Part shown: positions 12,352-21,111 of the stretch, one piece after another
Position numbering within the stretch: position 1 is the first letter of the stretch
Layout of the letters: each line of letters starts with the position of its first letter
NCBI GenBank assembly: GCA_019096155.1
Contig: JAHCVI010000002.1
Span: 744,001 to 808,000 of the forward strand
DNA from: Staphylotrichum longicolle
Taxonomy: Eukaryota; Ascomycota; Sordariomycetes; Sordariales; Chaetomiaceae
Direction: 5' to 3'
Length of the DNA: 64,000 bases
The notes under the pieces: generated by a model
What the model was told of the DNA's origin: nothing
What the model saw: only the letters and a program-made list of their open reading frames with translations
Databases searched by the model: none
Program-made: the position numbers and the translations under genes

Positions 12352-14043
12352 ATGGATGAGAACAGCCCGCATCGGAGAGACAGTCGGCAAAGCGGGTCGA
12401 CCTCTTGCTCAGACCGTATTCTGGACAGGAGAATTGAGAGACACGGACTTCCTCAGAGTTTCTCGTCCAATCTTGCCAGAAAAGAGCCATCTTCGAACAG
12501 AAAAGCGTCAGATCGGTCGGTGCGAGACATGGTGAGCTTGTTTGAGAAATCGACAGGCACACCGGACAAGCCACCTCTCAGTAGACCGAGCCTGGCGAGC
12601 GACAGAATCATGGTTGGCGACAAGAAGAAAGACCACCGAAGGGACCACGGCAGCGAAAAAGACACAGGCATCCTGCACAGCCAGCATCAGGCAGAGCAAG
12701 TTCAACCACGCGACTCAAAGAGCTCGACGCCCTCCATGTTCCCTTCCGTTCAGATCGGCTATCAAGTGGAGGACTACTCCTTGACCCTCCTTGGACACAA
12801 ATCATATTTCAACAACCGACCACTCGCCCGGTGTCTGGACGAGAATCACGAGAAGGACAAGCAAGCCAAAATCCGAAAAGTACAGAGCAGGAAAGAGAAC
12901 AACCCCAGAGGACCATTGTCAGGAAACAAACAGCATCAGGGGCACAAGAATGGCAAAAGAGAGGAGGGGAACGGAACCATCGGGCCGCCAGGGAGGAACC
13001 GGACTGTGTCACCGATTCAACAACTGGATTCCTTGATGGGTGAACTTCTCACTTGGCAAGGGAAATCGGGTTCCGGCATACTAAAGGGAAACCAACATCA
13101 AGAGCCTCGAGACCAAGACGAAATCGAGAGATATTGGAGAAGCGTGCGCACCCAGCTATGGGTCGATGAACACGAAATATACGGAGAAGAGCTCGAAAAG
13201 TTCGTACAAGATGGTGCAACGCTCGGCAAGGGAAGTGAGCACATCGAATTAGAGTCATCAACCTCCGCCCCCGTTCTCTCGACCTCCTGCAACTCCAGCC
13301 CCGAGCCAGAAGAACCACCCCCACCCGTGCCAACCCGACCACCACCTCCTATACCGGCAGCTCACCGTGGACAGTCCAGCTTCTCTGCAACGCCTTCCTT
13401 GAAGCTCTTTCCTGAGGCAGCGGACGACTATCCCACAGGGAAAGAACCGCCCTCAACCTTACCCATGAGGCTGAGCATCTCTGAGCCAGATGGTCTTGAC
13501 ACCTCTGATCTCCTCCCTGGCGGGTGTCACGAGCCAGAGCTACCCGCCCTGCCAGGTCCCGGACGGCCGCTTCCTGTCCCGCCAGTGGGACCTTGCCACT
13601 CGCGCTATCCCAGCAGTAGCAGCGGCCATTGGGTCCGCCCGCCGACATGGCGCTCGCCATCGTCTCTGCAATCCTCATCGCTGCCGCCCGTACCACCCTT
13701 GCCGGTGCCGCTCCCAGTACCGCCGCCAGCAACAGCCCCGCACCACCGTTCAAACCACAGCAGACACCGGCACCCGCCACACATCTCGTCTGCCTCAACC
13801 TCCATCTCGAGCCAGAGCGTGGCCGCGACCGACAGCAGCGGCAAAAGCTTGCACAGCCGGAGGACGCCCAAGACCTCGGTCAGCTCCGTAACGACTCGCT
13901 CGACCCGCGCTGACTCCAACACCGACTTGTCGGCCGCGTATCAGCCAAAGCCACCTCGGCGGAGGCTGACGACAGAGGAGAAGCTATCCGAGATCGACGC
14001 CTTTCTGTCCCCAGAGCGCGAGGGCGAGGAGACATGGATCTGA
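12352..14043 (+). CDS. Orphan Pro/Ser-rich protein (563 aa)
   Basis: I do not recognise this protein. It is an uninterrupted 563-codon frame with an excellent start context (CCGCCATGG). The N-terminal third is basic and charged. A more ordered-looking stretch around residues 220-300 includes IQQLDSLMGELLTWQG and EIERYWRSVRTQLWVDEHE. The middle is proline-rich with PPPPVPTRPPPPIP-type runs that could bind SH3 or WW domains. The C-terminus, about the last 45 residues, is compact (RRRLTTEEKLSEIDAFLSP) and looks conserved rather than random. No signal peptide or membrane segment is visible. It converges on the PPR gene at 14275. A scaffold-like role is possible but is a guess. Confidence 0.7.
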   Translation: MDENSPHRRDSRQSGSTSCSDRILDRRIERHGLPQSFSSNLARKEPSSNRKASDRSVRDMVSLFEKSTGTPDKPPLSRPSLASDRIMVGDKKKDHRRDHGSEKDTGILHSQHQAEQVQPRDSKSSTPSMFPSVQIGYQVEDYSLTLLGHKSYFNNRPLARCLDENHEKDKQAKIRKVQSRKENNPRGPLSGNKQHQGHKNGKREEGNGTIGPPGRNRTVSPIQQLDSLMGELLTWQGKSGSGILKGNQHQEPRDQDEIERYWRSVRTQLWVDEHEIYGEELEKFVQDGATLGKGSEHIELESSTSAPVLSTSCNSSPEPEEPPPPVPTRPPPPIPAAHRGQSSFSATPSLKLFPEAADDYPTGKEPPSTLPMRLSISEPDGLDTSDLLPGGCHEPELPALPGPGRPLPVPPVGPCHSRYPSSSSGHWVRPPTWRSPSSLQSSSLPPVPPLPVPLPVPPPATAPHHRSNHSRHRHPPHISSASTSISSQSVAATDSSGKSLHSRRTPKTSVSSVTTRSTRADSNTDLSAAYQPKPPRRRLTTEEKLSEIDAFLSPEREGEETWI

Positions 14044-14274
14044 TTGCACCTGCTGGGGTCCTCAGCACCGAGAGAAAAGGGTGAAGTGGGACGGAGAGGG
14101 CACTACAATGGTGGAAGTGAGATCCGGGAACAGGACAGCTGAACCAGGAGGTAGATATTGAGCACAGTTGAATGCCATGTGTGGCATTTCCCAGGGCGTG
14201 GGGTATCCAAAAATAGGTGATGGATGGGTAAGACAGCAATATAGTACAGAAAAATAGTACACGCATCTGAGGTG

Positions 14275-16962
14275 CTACTCCTTCGGAGTTTGTTTGTTGC
14301 CCTCCTTGGCCCCCCTTTGGGTTCCCACCTGGTCCTGCTTTGGCTCAACGCCCAGTTCACTGTACAGCTCCATGTACGCGCCAATCGCGGGCGTGGCCTT
14401 GACTTTTTCGCTGACTTTGAGCTCCGAAGCCGCAGCAACGTCGGGATCTGGGGTCGGAACCGCCGCCTTCACCTCGCGGGGTTCCTTTTTCTCCTTGGGG
14501 CTGTCGCTCGCCTCCTTTTTCTCCTTGGGGCTGTTGCCCGCCTCCCTTTTCTCCTTGGGGCTGTCGCTTGCCTGGCCCGCCTCCTTTTTCTCCTTGGGGC
14601 TGCTGTCGCTCGCCTGGCCCGCCTCGGCGCCCGGCAGCCTCTTGGCCGCCCGGCGTCTCCGCCTCGCGCTCCGCCGCTTCATAATGGCCACGTAGCGCTT
14701 CCAGCTCCGCTTGCGCACCTCGTCCCGCGTGAGCCGGCGGCCGGGGCGCGAGACGACCCACGACGCGACGGCCTCGCGGACCCGGCGCCGGCGGGTGGCC
14801 TCGCGGAACTCGGCGCGGCGCTCGACGAGCGCGAGCACGGGCTCCGGGTGCTGCAGGTGCGAGGCGGCGCGCACGGTGTGCACGTCCGGGTGGTAGCCCG
14901 CGCGCTCGAGGTTGCGCAGCACGCGCCGGACGGTAGCCTCGCGCTGGCGGCGGGCGAACCCGCGCGCGAGCACGTTCCAGGTGACGCGGTTGGGGTGGAC
15001 GCCGCGGCCGCGCATCGTCTCGATGGCCATCAGCGCCTTGTTCATGCTGTCGCGGTCGGTGAAGCCGGCCATGAGGTTGTTCCAGGTGTAGATGGAGGGG
15101 GCGGGGGGGGGGAAGGCGGCCTTTTTGGCGGGTTGGGTGTCGTCGGCGCCGGTCGTCTTGACGTCGCTCTCTGCTGGGACAGTGGTTTGTGCCGCCTCCG
15201 CCGCCGCCGTCGCCGCCGCCTCGGCCTCGGCGCCGGCGACTGGTTTGGGGTTGTCGAGCAACATATCCCGGACGATCCGTAGAGCTGGGTTCAGCTGCCG
15301 GAGATTTTCCGTGATGGCCTTGATGAGGATGTCGTAAGGGTGGGTGCCGTTTTTCACGAGGCTGACAGCAACAGGGTGATGAAGCTTGAGCATCTTTCGT
15401 AAGCGGTCATAGACACCCTGGACGGGTCTAAGCGTGTCAAAGTTGTGAACGAAGGCGCTCAGCATGACGGTCAGAGTGTGAGGTTCGGGTTGTTTTCTCT
15501 GGTTATGTGGGAGGGCGGGGAGTTTGTCAAAGAGTTGAGACACCTTCCTGCTCCAGTTCCAGGAATCTAGGACGCCCGCTTCCATGTCGCGGTTTGCGAA
15601 GTGGCCACGTAGGTTAACCGGGATGAGGGTTTGAAGGGGCCTACGTTGGAAAAACTTGGTGTAGATCCGGAGCATGCTGCTGAACGCCGGAATGGCGCGG
15701 GGCGGGGGGAGCTTTTTGTCTCTGGACTCCTTGATCGCAGTGGCAATGACGGCGTGGAGCAGCTCATTCCAGAAGAATGTCGATTCAAAAATCTTTGGCG
15801 GCATCTCGTCGACGATTCGGTGGACTGAGTCGAGGCTGCCGGCCTGCCTGGCTCCGTGTAGGAGAATAGAGTAGACGTGAGAGTCGAGCGTTGCCCCTTG
15901 ATCGCGCATGACGTCGTAAATTTTCCACGCCGTGTCCAGTTGATCGGTCAGGCAGAGAGCCCGAATCATGGATGTGTATGTTACGTAGTTCGGAGAGTAG
16001 CCCAAGCTCAAGATACGCTCAAAGACCTCGGCCACCGCCTGCACTTCAGTCGGCGAATAAAGACCGTCCTTCCAACCCTTGGGCAATGTGAGCATGCTCG
16101 TCGCCAGAGCCGCGAGCCGACGGTCGTTGATATCCAGCTGCTTGGCAGCCACAATGTCTTCAAAGATTTGTAGGGAAAGCAGCCTGCTTTTCCCATCTCC
16201 TGCGAGACGCCCGGCGATCTTGAGTTGAGTATTGAAATGAATAGGGTGGTGGTAATTTCGGAGAGCCGCGTAAATCTCAACCAGTGCATCAGAGGAGCAG
16301 CCGGCCATGATCTGAGCGAGAACCCACGACTGCAATTGGAAGGATCTTGCGGGCGTCTCTTGGAGGAGGTGGAGGAGCGCGGAAGCTAAGGCGTCCTGCT
16401 GCTCTCTCTGAATCTGGGCGGGCTGTTTTGCCGACCAGCGGGCCAAGAAGCAGAAGACGTCGGACACGGCCCAGTAGGGCGTGACCCCTGGCTCGAGAGT
16501 GGCTTGTAGAACTTCGGCGGCCCGCTCTGGATGGAAGTTCATGGCCGTCAGCATGGTGTGTCGCCAGTCGAGCTCGCGTTTCTGCCGCGGCTTCGCAGAC
16601 CAGTGCGCCTTCATGTCTTGGATGTTGTCGAAGAGCAACAGCTTCTTGAGTTGTTTCATGCCCGTGCTCTTCACGGGGCGGGGTGGGGTGGTGTTGTGGC
16701 CTTCCAAGCGGCTCCAGATGGCGTTGAACTGACGTTCCCAGACCCGATAGGTTTTCGAGAGCTTCTGGAAGTTCTGTCCCTTTTTTGCGTCCGCATACGC
16801 GAAACTTGGCATGTGGTCGTTGAACCGGTCCGGGCGCATCTGCCATTTGTTGCCATCACTAGAGACTGGGCGCTTCCGGATCTTGAAGGCTGTCGGTTCT
16901 TGAGCTCGTCTGTGTTGCTGAGGAGGCGGAGCAGGCGGGGAGTTGGTGGCCGTTTGGCCCAC
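14275..16962 (-). CDS. Mitochondrial pentatricopeptide-repeat (PPR) protein
   Basis: An 895-codon frame made largely of helical hairpins of PPR type, for example NYVTYTSMIRALCLTDQLD, HVYSILLHGARQAGSLDSV and NRVTWNVLARGFARRQREA. In fungi such proteins bind mitochondrial mRNAs (cya-5-like proteins, which act on cox1 mRNA, are one group); the specific target cannot be read here. The frame opens without an ATG at its 5' end: the first in-frame ATG is at 16839. Another ATG at 17059, one frame over, would give an Arg-rich presequence-like start (MAPRNTTAAVRR), so the true N-terminus may extend upstream through an unplaced intron or a frame break. The C-terminal region carries a Lys/Glu repeat (listed separately). 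It is divergent from the Cwf18 gene at 17503. Confidence 0.85.
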   Translation of the reverse strand: MGQTATNSPPAPPPQQHRRAQEPTAFKIRKRPVSSDGNKWQMRPDRFNDHMPSFAYADAKKGQNFQKLSKTYRVWERQFNAIWSRLEGHNTTPPRPVKSTGMKQLKKLLLFDNIQDMKAHWSAKPRQKRELDWRHTMLTAMNFHPERAAEVLQATLEPGVTPYWAVSDVFCFLARWSAKQPAQIQREQQDALASALLHLLQETPARSFQLQSWVLAQIMAGCSSDALVEIYAALRNYHHPIHFNTQLKIAGRLAGDGKSRLLSLQIFEDIVAAKQLDINDRRLAALATSMLTLPKGWKDGLYSPTEVQAVAEVFERILSLGYSPNYVTYTSMIRALCLTDQLDTAWKIYDVMRDQGATLDSHVYSILLHGARQAGSLDSVHRIVDEMPPKIFESTFFWNELLHAVIATAIKESRDKKLPPPRAIPAFSSMLRIYTKFFQRRPLQTLIPVNLRGHFANRDMEAGVLDSWNWSRKVSQLFDKLPALPHNQRKQPEPHTLTVMLSAFVHNFDTLRPVQGVYDRLRKMLKLHHPVAVSLVKNGTHPYDILIKAITENLRQLNPALRIVRDMLLDNPKPVAGAEAEAAATAAAEAAQTTVPAESDVKTTGADDTQPAKKAAFPPPAPSIYTWNNLMAGFTDRDSMNKALMAIETMRGRGVHPNRVTWNVLARGFARRQREATVRRVLRNLERAGYHPDVHTVRAASHLQHPEPVLALVERRAEFREATRRRRVREAVASWVVSRPGRRLTRDEVRKRSWKRYVAIMKRRSARRRRRAAKRLPGAEAGQASDSSPKEKKEAGQASDSPKEKREAGNSPKEKKEASDSPKEKKEPREVKAAVPTPDPDVAAASELKVSEKVKATPAIGAYMELYSELGVEPKQDQVGTQRGAKEGNKQTPKE
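14483..14625 (-). repeat. Coding minisatellite (SPKEKKEA units) in the PPR gene
   Basis: Imperfect tandem units encode SPKEKKEAGQASD-like repeats: four SPKEK(K/R)E cores with variable spacers (GQASD, GN, SD). The DNA core on the plus strand is CTCCTTGGGGCTGTCGCT-like. Copy number probably varies between strains. Confidence 0.8.
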
Positions 16963-17502
16963 GTCTATCGGCTCAATCGCGGCGGCAAGGGCCGGCGTTG
17001 TCTGGAGGGTTCTTTAGTGTCGGGCGCCGGACGGCAGCGGTCGTGTTTCGAGGGGCCATGGCCGTTGTCGTGTGTGTGCGGCACACGTCCGGCACACCCG
17101 TCCAGCCTGACGCAGCATTGCAACCGAACGCGGCTCGCCCGAGAAGCGGCCAGTCTGCTGAGTGAGCTGGTCAGGAGCGTGTACCCGGAAAAGTCACAGG
17201 TGTGCGACGCGACATAGCCGGAAGGCACGCGGTGGTGGTTCAACGTCGAGGTTGAAGGTCGAATGTGGGGAGAATTTCCATGTCGCTGTGACGATGTCAG
17301 TAATTACAGCAGATAATTACCTGCCTGTCGCGCCTGCCCCGGCAGGCAAGTTTTCAAGACGAACGGACCCCTGTTCCCTGCAAGCTTGGCTGGCTTGTGC
17401 TGTCTCTTTGGCACTGATCGTAACGACACAACACCATCACCTCTTGTCATATTCTCGCCAGAAAAAAGGTCAAAAAAGGGGAAAAAACACAGTCCGCCCA
17501 AC
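16963..17502. other. Shared upstream region of PPR and Cwf18 genes
   Basis: This divergent intergenic stretch holds the upstream start candidate of the PPR gene (minus-strand ATG at 17059) and the 5' region of the Cwf18 gene. An A-rich segment (about 17460-17500) directly precedes the Cwf18 start. No recognisable operator was found. Confidence 0.4.
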
Positions 17503-18203
17503 ATGTCATCCCACGCCACCCTCGGCGCAGCAGCCGACGACCGCAAAGCGCGCCTCGCCAAGCTCAAATCCCTCAAGCGCAAGCAGCCCGCCTCGGAAGA
17601 AACCGAACCAGAAGAAGCACCGCCCGTCCTATCCCACGACGACGACAATGACAACACCAACAAAAACCTCAACGACAACAACGAACCTTCTCCCGCCCCG
17701 CCAACCCAAGACGTCGCCCGCCTGCACCTCTCCGGCCGCAACTACGACCCCACCACAAAAGGCCCCAAGCTCGGCTTCGAGGCGCCCCCGACGCTCGCCC
17801 TCGCCCAGCCGACGCTCGAGGAGCAGGCCGACGAGCTCGAGCAGGACTCCAAGCGGCAGGCGGCCATCGACGCGCAGGACGACAAGGGCATCGACCTGTT
17901 CAAGCTGCAGCCCAAGAAGCCCAACTGGGACCTGAAGCGGGAGCTCAACGCGCGGATGGAGGTGCTCAACGTGCGCACCGAGAACGCCATCGCGCGGCTG
18001 GTGCGGGAGAGGCTGGCCGAGAAGAAGAAGAGCGCTGCGGAGGCGCGCGGCGGGGCGGGCGGGGGAGAGGATGCGGACGGGGAGGCGGAGGGGATGCTGG
18101 AGGGGACGGCGATTGTGGAGGGGTTGAGGATGCGCGAGAGGGAGGAGGAGGAGGAGGCGAGGAGGGAGAGGAGGCGGAGGCGGAGGAGTTTGGGATGGCT
18201 TGA
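17503..18203 (+). CDS. cwf18: Cwf18/CCDC12-family pre-mRNA splicing factor
   Basis: A small coiled-coil component of the spliceosome (NineTeen/Prp19-associated Cwf18 family, human CCDC12). The N-terminus has the family signature of short basic helices (DRKARLAKLKSLKRKQP). The central conserved block is LSGRNYDPTTKGPKLGF, and the downstream helix carries DLFKLQPKKPNWDLKREL and the RTENAIARLVRERL heptads. The frame from the start runs on after an Arg/Glu stretch into sequence that looks like 3' UTR and ends only at 18378. One frame over, the same purine-rich stretch reads EAEAEEFGMA and stops at 18201-18203, a much more plausible end. A one-base break around 18150-18185 is therefore likely. It is convergent with the zinc-knuckle SR-like gene. 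Confidence 0.85.
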
Positions 18204-18345
18204 GACACAGCTTTTCGTGTTTTTCTTTCTCGGTCCTCCGAGTCAAGGGGCGCCGGGAATGGATTTGGTTGGGGGGGCTTTGGTCTTGTTTATTCTGAGG
18301 GCGGCACCGAAAAGTATGCATATGATACCCACAGCTCCTATCTAT

Positions 18346-19354
18346 CTACCCCCTGTTCATTGCCTGCGTCAGCGCTAACCTCTTGCTGAAGGGACTGAGG
18401 CTTCTCTCCCGTGGAGGAGACGGTTTTCGCGGCGGCGGAGGTGATGGACTCCTTCTGCCCTTTCCGTGATGGCTACGATCGTCCCGGTCTCGGTATTGCC
18501 CGGCTGCGTGTCTATCATCCCAGTCCTCCCGTCTCGCTGGCGACCTGGACCTGGACCTGGAGTACGTGCGTCTCGCATATGCGTCTTGCCCACGGGGGTG
18601 GGCGGCAGGCGAACCGTAACGTCCCGATTCGCGGCTGCCGCGGTCGCGACGCGGCGGAGGAGAGGGAGAACGTTGTGGTGAAGGAGAACGCGGCGGGCGC
18701 GAACTCTTGACTGGGTGTCTACGTTCTGGGCTCTCTGACGGTCCTTGAGAGTAGCGGTGGCCTGAGTCGTACGACCTGCTGCGACGCCCATGAGAAGCCC
18801 GAGGTGAGGGGCTCCGAGAACTACGTCGTCTCTCCCTCCGCTCGGGGCTGCGGCTCCGTCTTGGCGCGGGGGAGGGTGATCGAGTGGAAATACTGGAAAC
18901 TGAACCATAAGAAGGCGACCGACGTCGCCTAGATGGCGGGGAGACTTTTGGAGCATCGTCCTCATCCCTCTCGCGTTCCCGTTTTCGTGCTCTCTCGGCC
19001 TCCCGCTTGGCCAGTTCCTCATCCGCCACTCCTTTTCTGATGTCACATGTCAGTAAGAAACCAAACTTTGAGTAAAGTCCGTGGCGTACTTCTCCTGGAG
19101 AGCATTCGGGGTCTCGTTTGACAGCTTGGGAAGCAGTTTGGGATTGAAGAGTTGCTGGGTGCGGGAAGGTCGGGCAATGTAGGGGCGCTCTTGGGGCGCC
19201 GCCTTGCATTCGTAGGAGTAGTGGCGTTCTGCGCATGTCAGTTTAGAACACGCTCAGTTGAATAGGACTACATATCTCGCTTCAGGCACTTCTGGCACTG
19301 CACATTCGACGGCGCCGCCTTGGACGGGCCGGTCCGGGCGCGGTAAGGCTGCAT
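18346..19354 (-). CDS. Zinc-knuckle (CCHC-type) SR-like splicing-associated protein
   Basis: Three exons are inferred: 19354-19272, 19228-19090 and 19036-18346. Exons 1-2 encode one zinc knuckle (NVQCQKCLKRD..HYSYECK) followed by the family block ERPYIARPSRTQQLFNPKL. Exon 3 begins KGVADEELAKREAERARKR and becomes an Arg/Ser-rich domain with many SRSRSRSP dipeptides, ending SPFSKRLALTQAMNRG. This matches the fungal zf-CCHC_3 family related to SREK1-interacting protein, a predicted nuclear splicing partner. Intron 2 (GTACGC..CTGAC..CATCAG) joins cleanly. Intron 1 with its obvious GTAGTC donor and GCGCAG acceptor leaves the frame one base out, so either its sites differ or a base is missing. The call rests on the two conserved blocks. 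Confidence 0.78.
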
Positions 19355-21111
19355 CTCGATCTCTGGCTGAGATGATTTGATAATATCGTGTCAAATGCGG
19401 CCAGAAGCAGGAAGCTTGGGTGGCAGAGGTTTGCGTCGAGCGAGCGTCGGCCCGACGTGGATCAGTCGACAGACGAGAAGGCAATCTGAGATGCCGCGAT
19501 GACACCTGGTTAACCCAAGCTGTGTTCAACACGTGAATTTGACTGGCTGTTGAGATAATAGCCTTAGGAGGGGTTATTTGGCTCTGCAGCTATCAACAGC
19601 AGTAAAAGTTGGATGAACGGTCGTCAACGCAGCTGGAGCAGGCAAGGAGTGCTTGTGATGGAGTGGTTGACAGCTGACGAAACCGATCTTTGGTAACTTA
19701 ATGACAACGGTACCGTTTCAATACAAACGAGGTTGAAATAATCAGTCACCGCCTTTTTTTCCTCGCTGGCAGAAAAGCAGGATCCACTCGCCTGTGTAAC
19801 GTTTGCGCACAGACGCAACGCACTCGAGCAAACAGCCTTGCATCCATCTTTCAATGTGTCTGTCGTGTCTCACGTGTCTCTCTTGTGCTTCATGCGCTAG
19901 ATGCATGGCAAGTGGGTTCGATTTGGAACTCGAAAATTATACTAGCTAGATGCTGTTGACCTCTTGCCCATCTCGTAGCACCAGAAACGGGAATGGGAAA
20001 GATGTGGATTGCAGCGTTGTCTTGCGTCTGGGTTCTGTGTAACAAGCCAATGCTCCAGAGTGCCCGAGAGGTCCTGTTTCTCGATGATTTCAAAGCAAGC
20101 TGGGCTGGGATGCATGGTGCTGCTTGCTGCTCGCGGCTTGTTGGGCCGAGGGTTGTGCACCTACCTACCTAGATACACACCAGCTCTTAGGTGTCTGCAA
20201 TACCGTCAGTTGTGGGTGCTGTGAAAGACTGCGGCCAATTCTCCTGGCATCAGAGGGAGTGTGCTTCCGGTTGCTACAGGCCATGTCTCGCTTTACCAAT
20301 TCTTCAACATACTCTCTTCTCTTCCTCTGGCTGGTCATGTTGGATTCGGAGCGTTCGTTTGAGGAAAAGCCAGGGTCGGGTGGGGCTCACTTTTTATTCT
20401 CGGGCGGCCCGTCTCGTTAGGCCTCCCTTTCGGAACCACAGCAGAGGAGGCACCTGCACAGGCGCCTCAGTGGGTTTGGGCAACCTCCTCACCAGAATTC
20501 CTCCGAGCAACCACCACCGTCCTGAACATCGCACACCCCTCCCTCGGCCCCAGGAGAGCTGCCCATCTTCAACCCCCCGATTGTGGCGGCTGCTTTCCAG
20601 ACAGAGCACAGACGTCTGGGCTTGCGACGCTCAGACGACTGCAGCCAGCCGCTTTAGGTTTGCGATACAGATTCCGTATTCTGTATCCTGCATTCTGCAT
20701 TGTGCCCCAGATCATCCACCTGGGTCCTCTTCTGCTGCAGCAGCACATCAGCCATCGACACTCCCATCGTCCATCGCAGCATCACCTCAACCCGCACCGC
20801 CTGCACCTCGCTGCACCTGCTGCAATCCGTTGCGCCCGCAAAACGTCAAACTTGGTTGATTCTGCATCCCCTTCCCCACACGATGATTACCGGCGCTCTT
20901 CCTTCGGTCTGGACAGCCCTGCTCCGTTTCTTTTCTTGATTTCCTGTTGGATCCATCGCCCTGCACTGGCCCCGGCCACAAATTGAGTCGGCGCATCCTC
21001 CCCGCTTGCTGGCCCCGAGATCGACCCGCCGTGTCTCCCGGCCTCGCTATCGCTCTGTTGCCGGTCTCTGCACAGCACTTGGTGTTTCTGCTCCGCTCCT
21101 GAGCCGCAATC
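19355..21111. other. Divergent spacer, probable 5' UTRs
   Basis: This is noncoding by eye. The 3' half (about 20400-21110) is C/T-rich in the manner of fungal 5' leaders and precedes the R3H gene. Short frames on both strands have no domain. Confidence 0.45.

Noticed and set aside
14272..15282. Long plus-strand frame (336 codons)
   Set aside because: It is the GC-rich antisense shadow of the PPR gene; composition (Ala/Arg/Leu/Val) is that of a complement frame.
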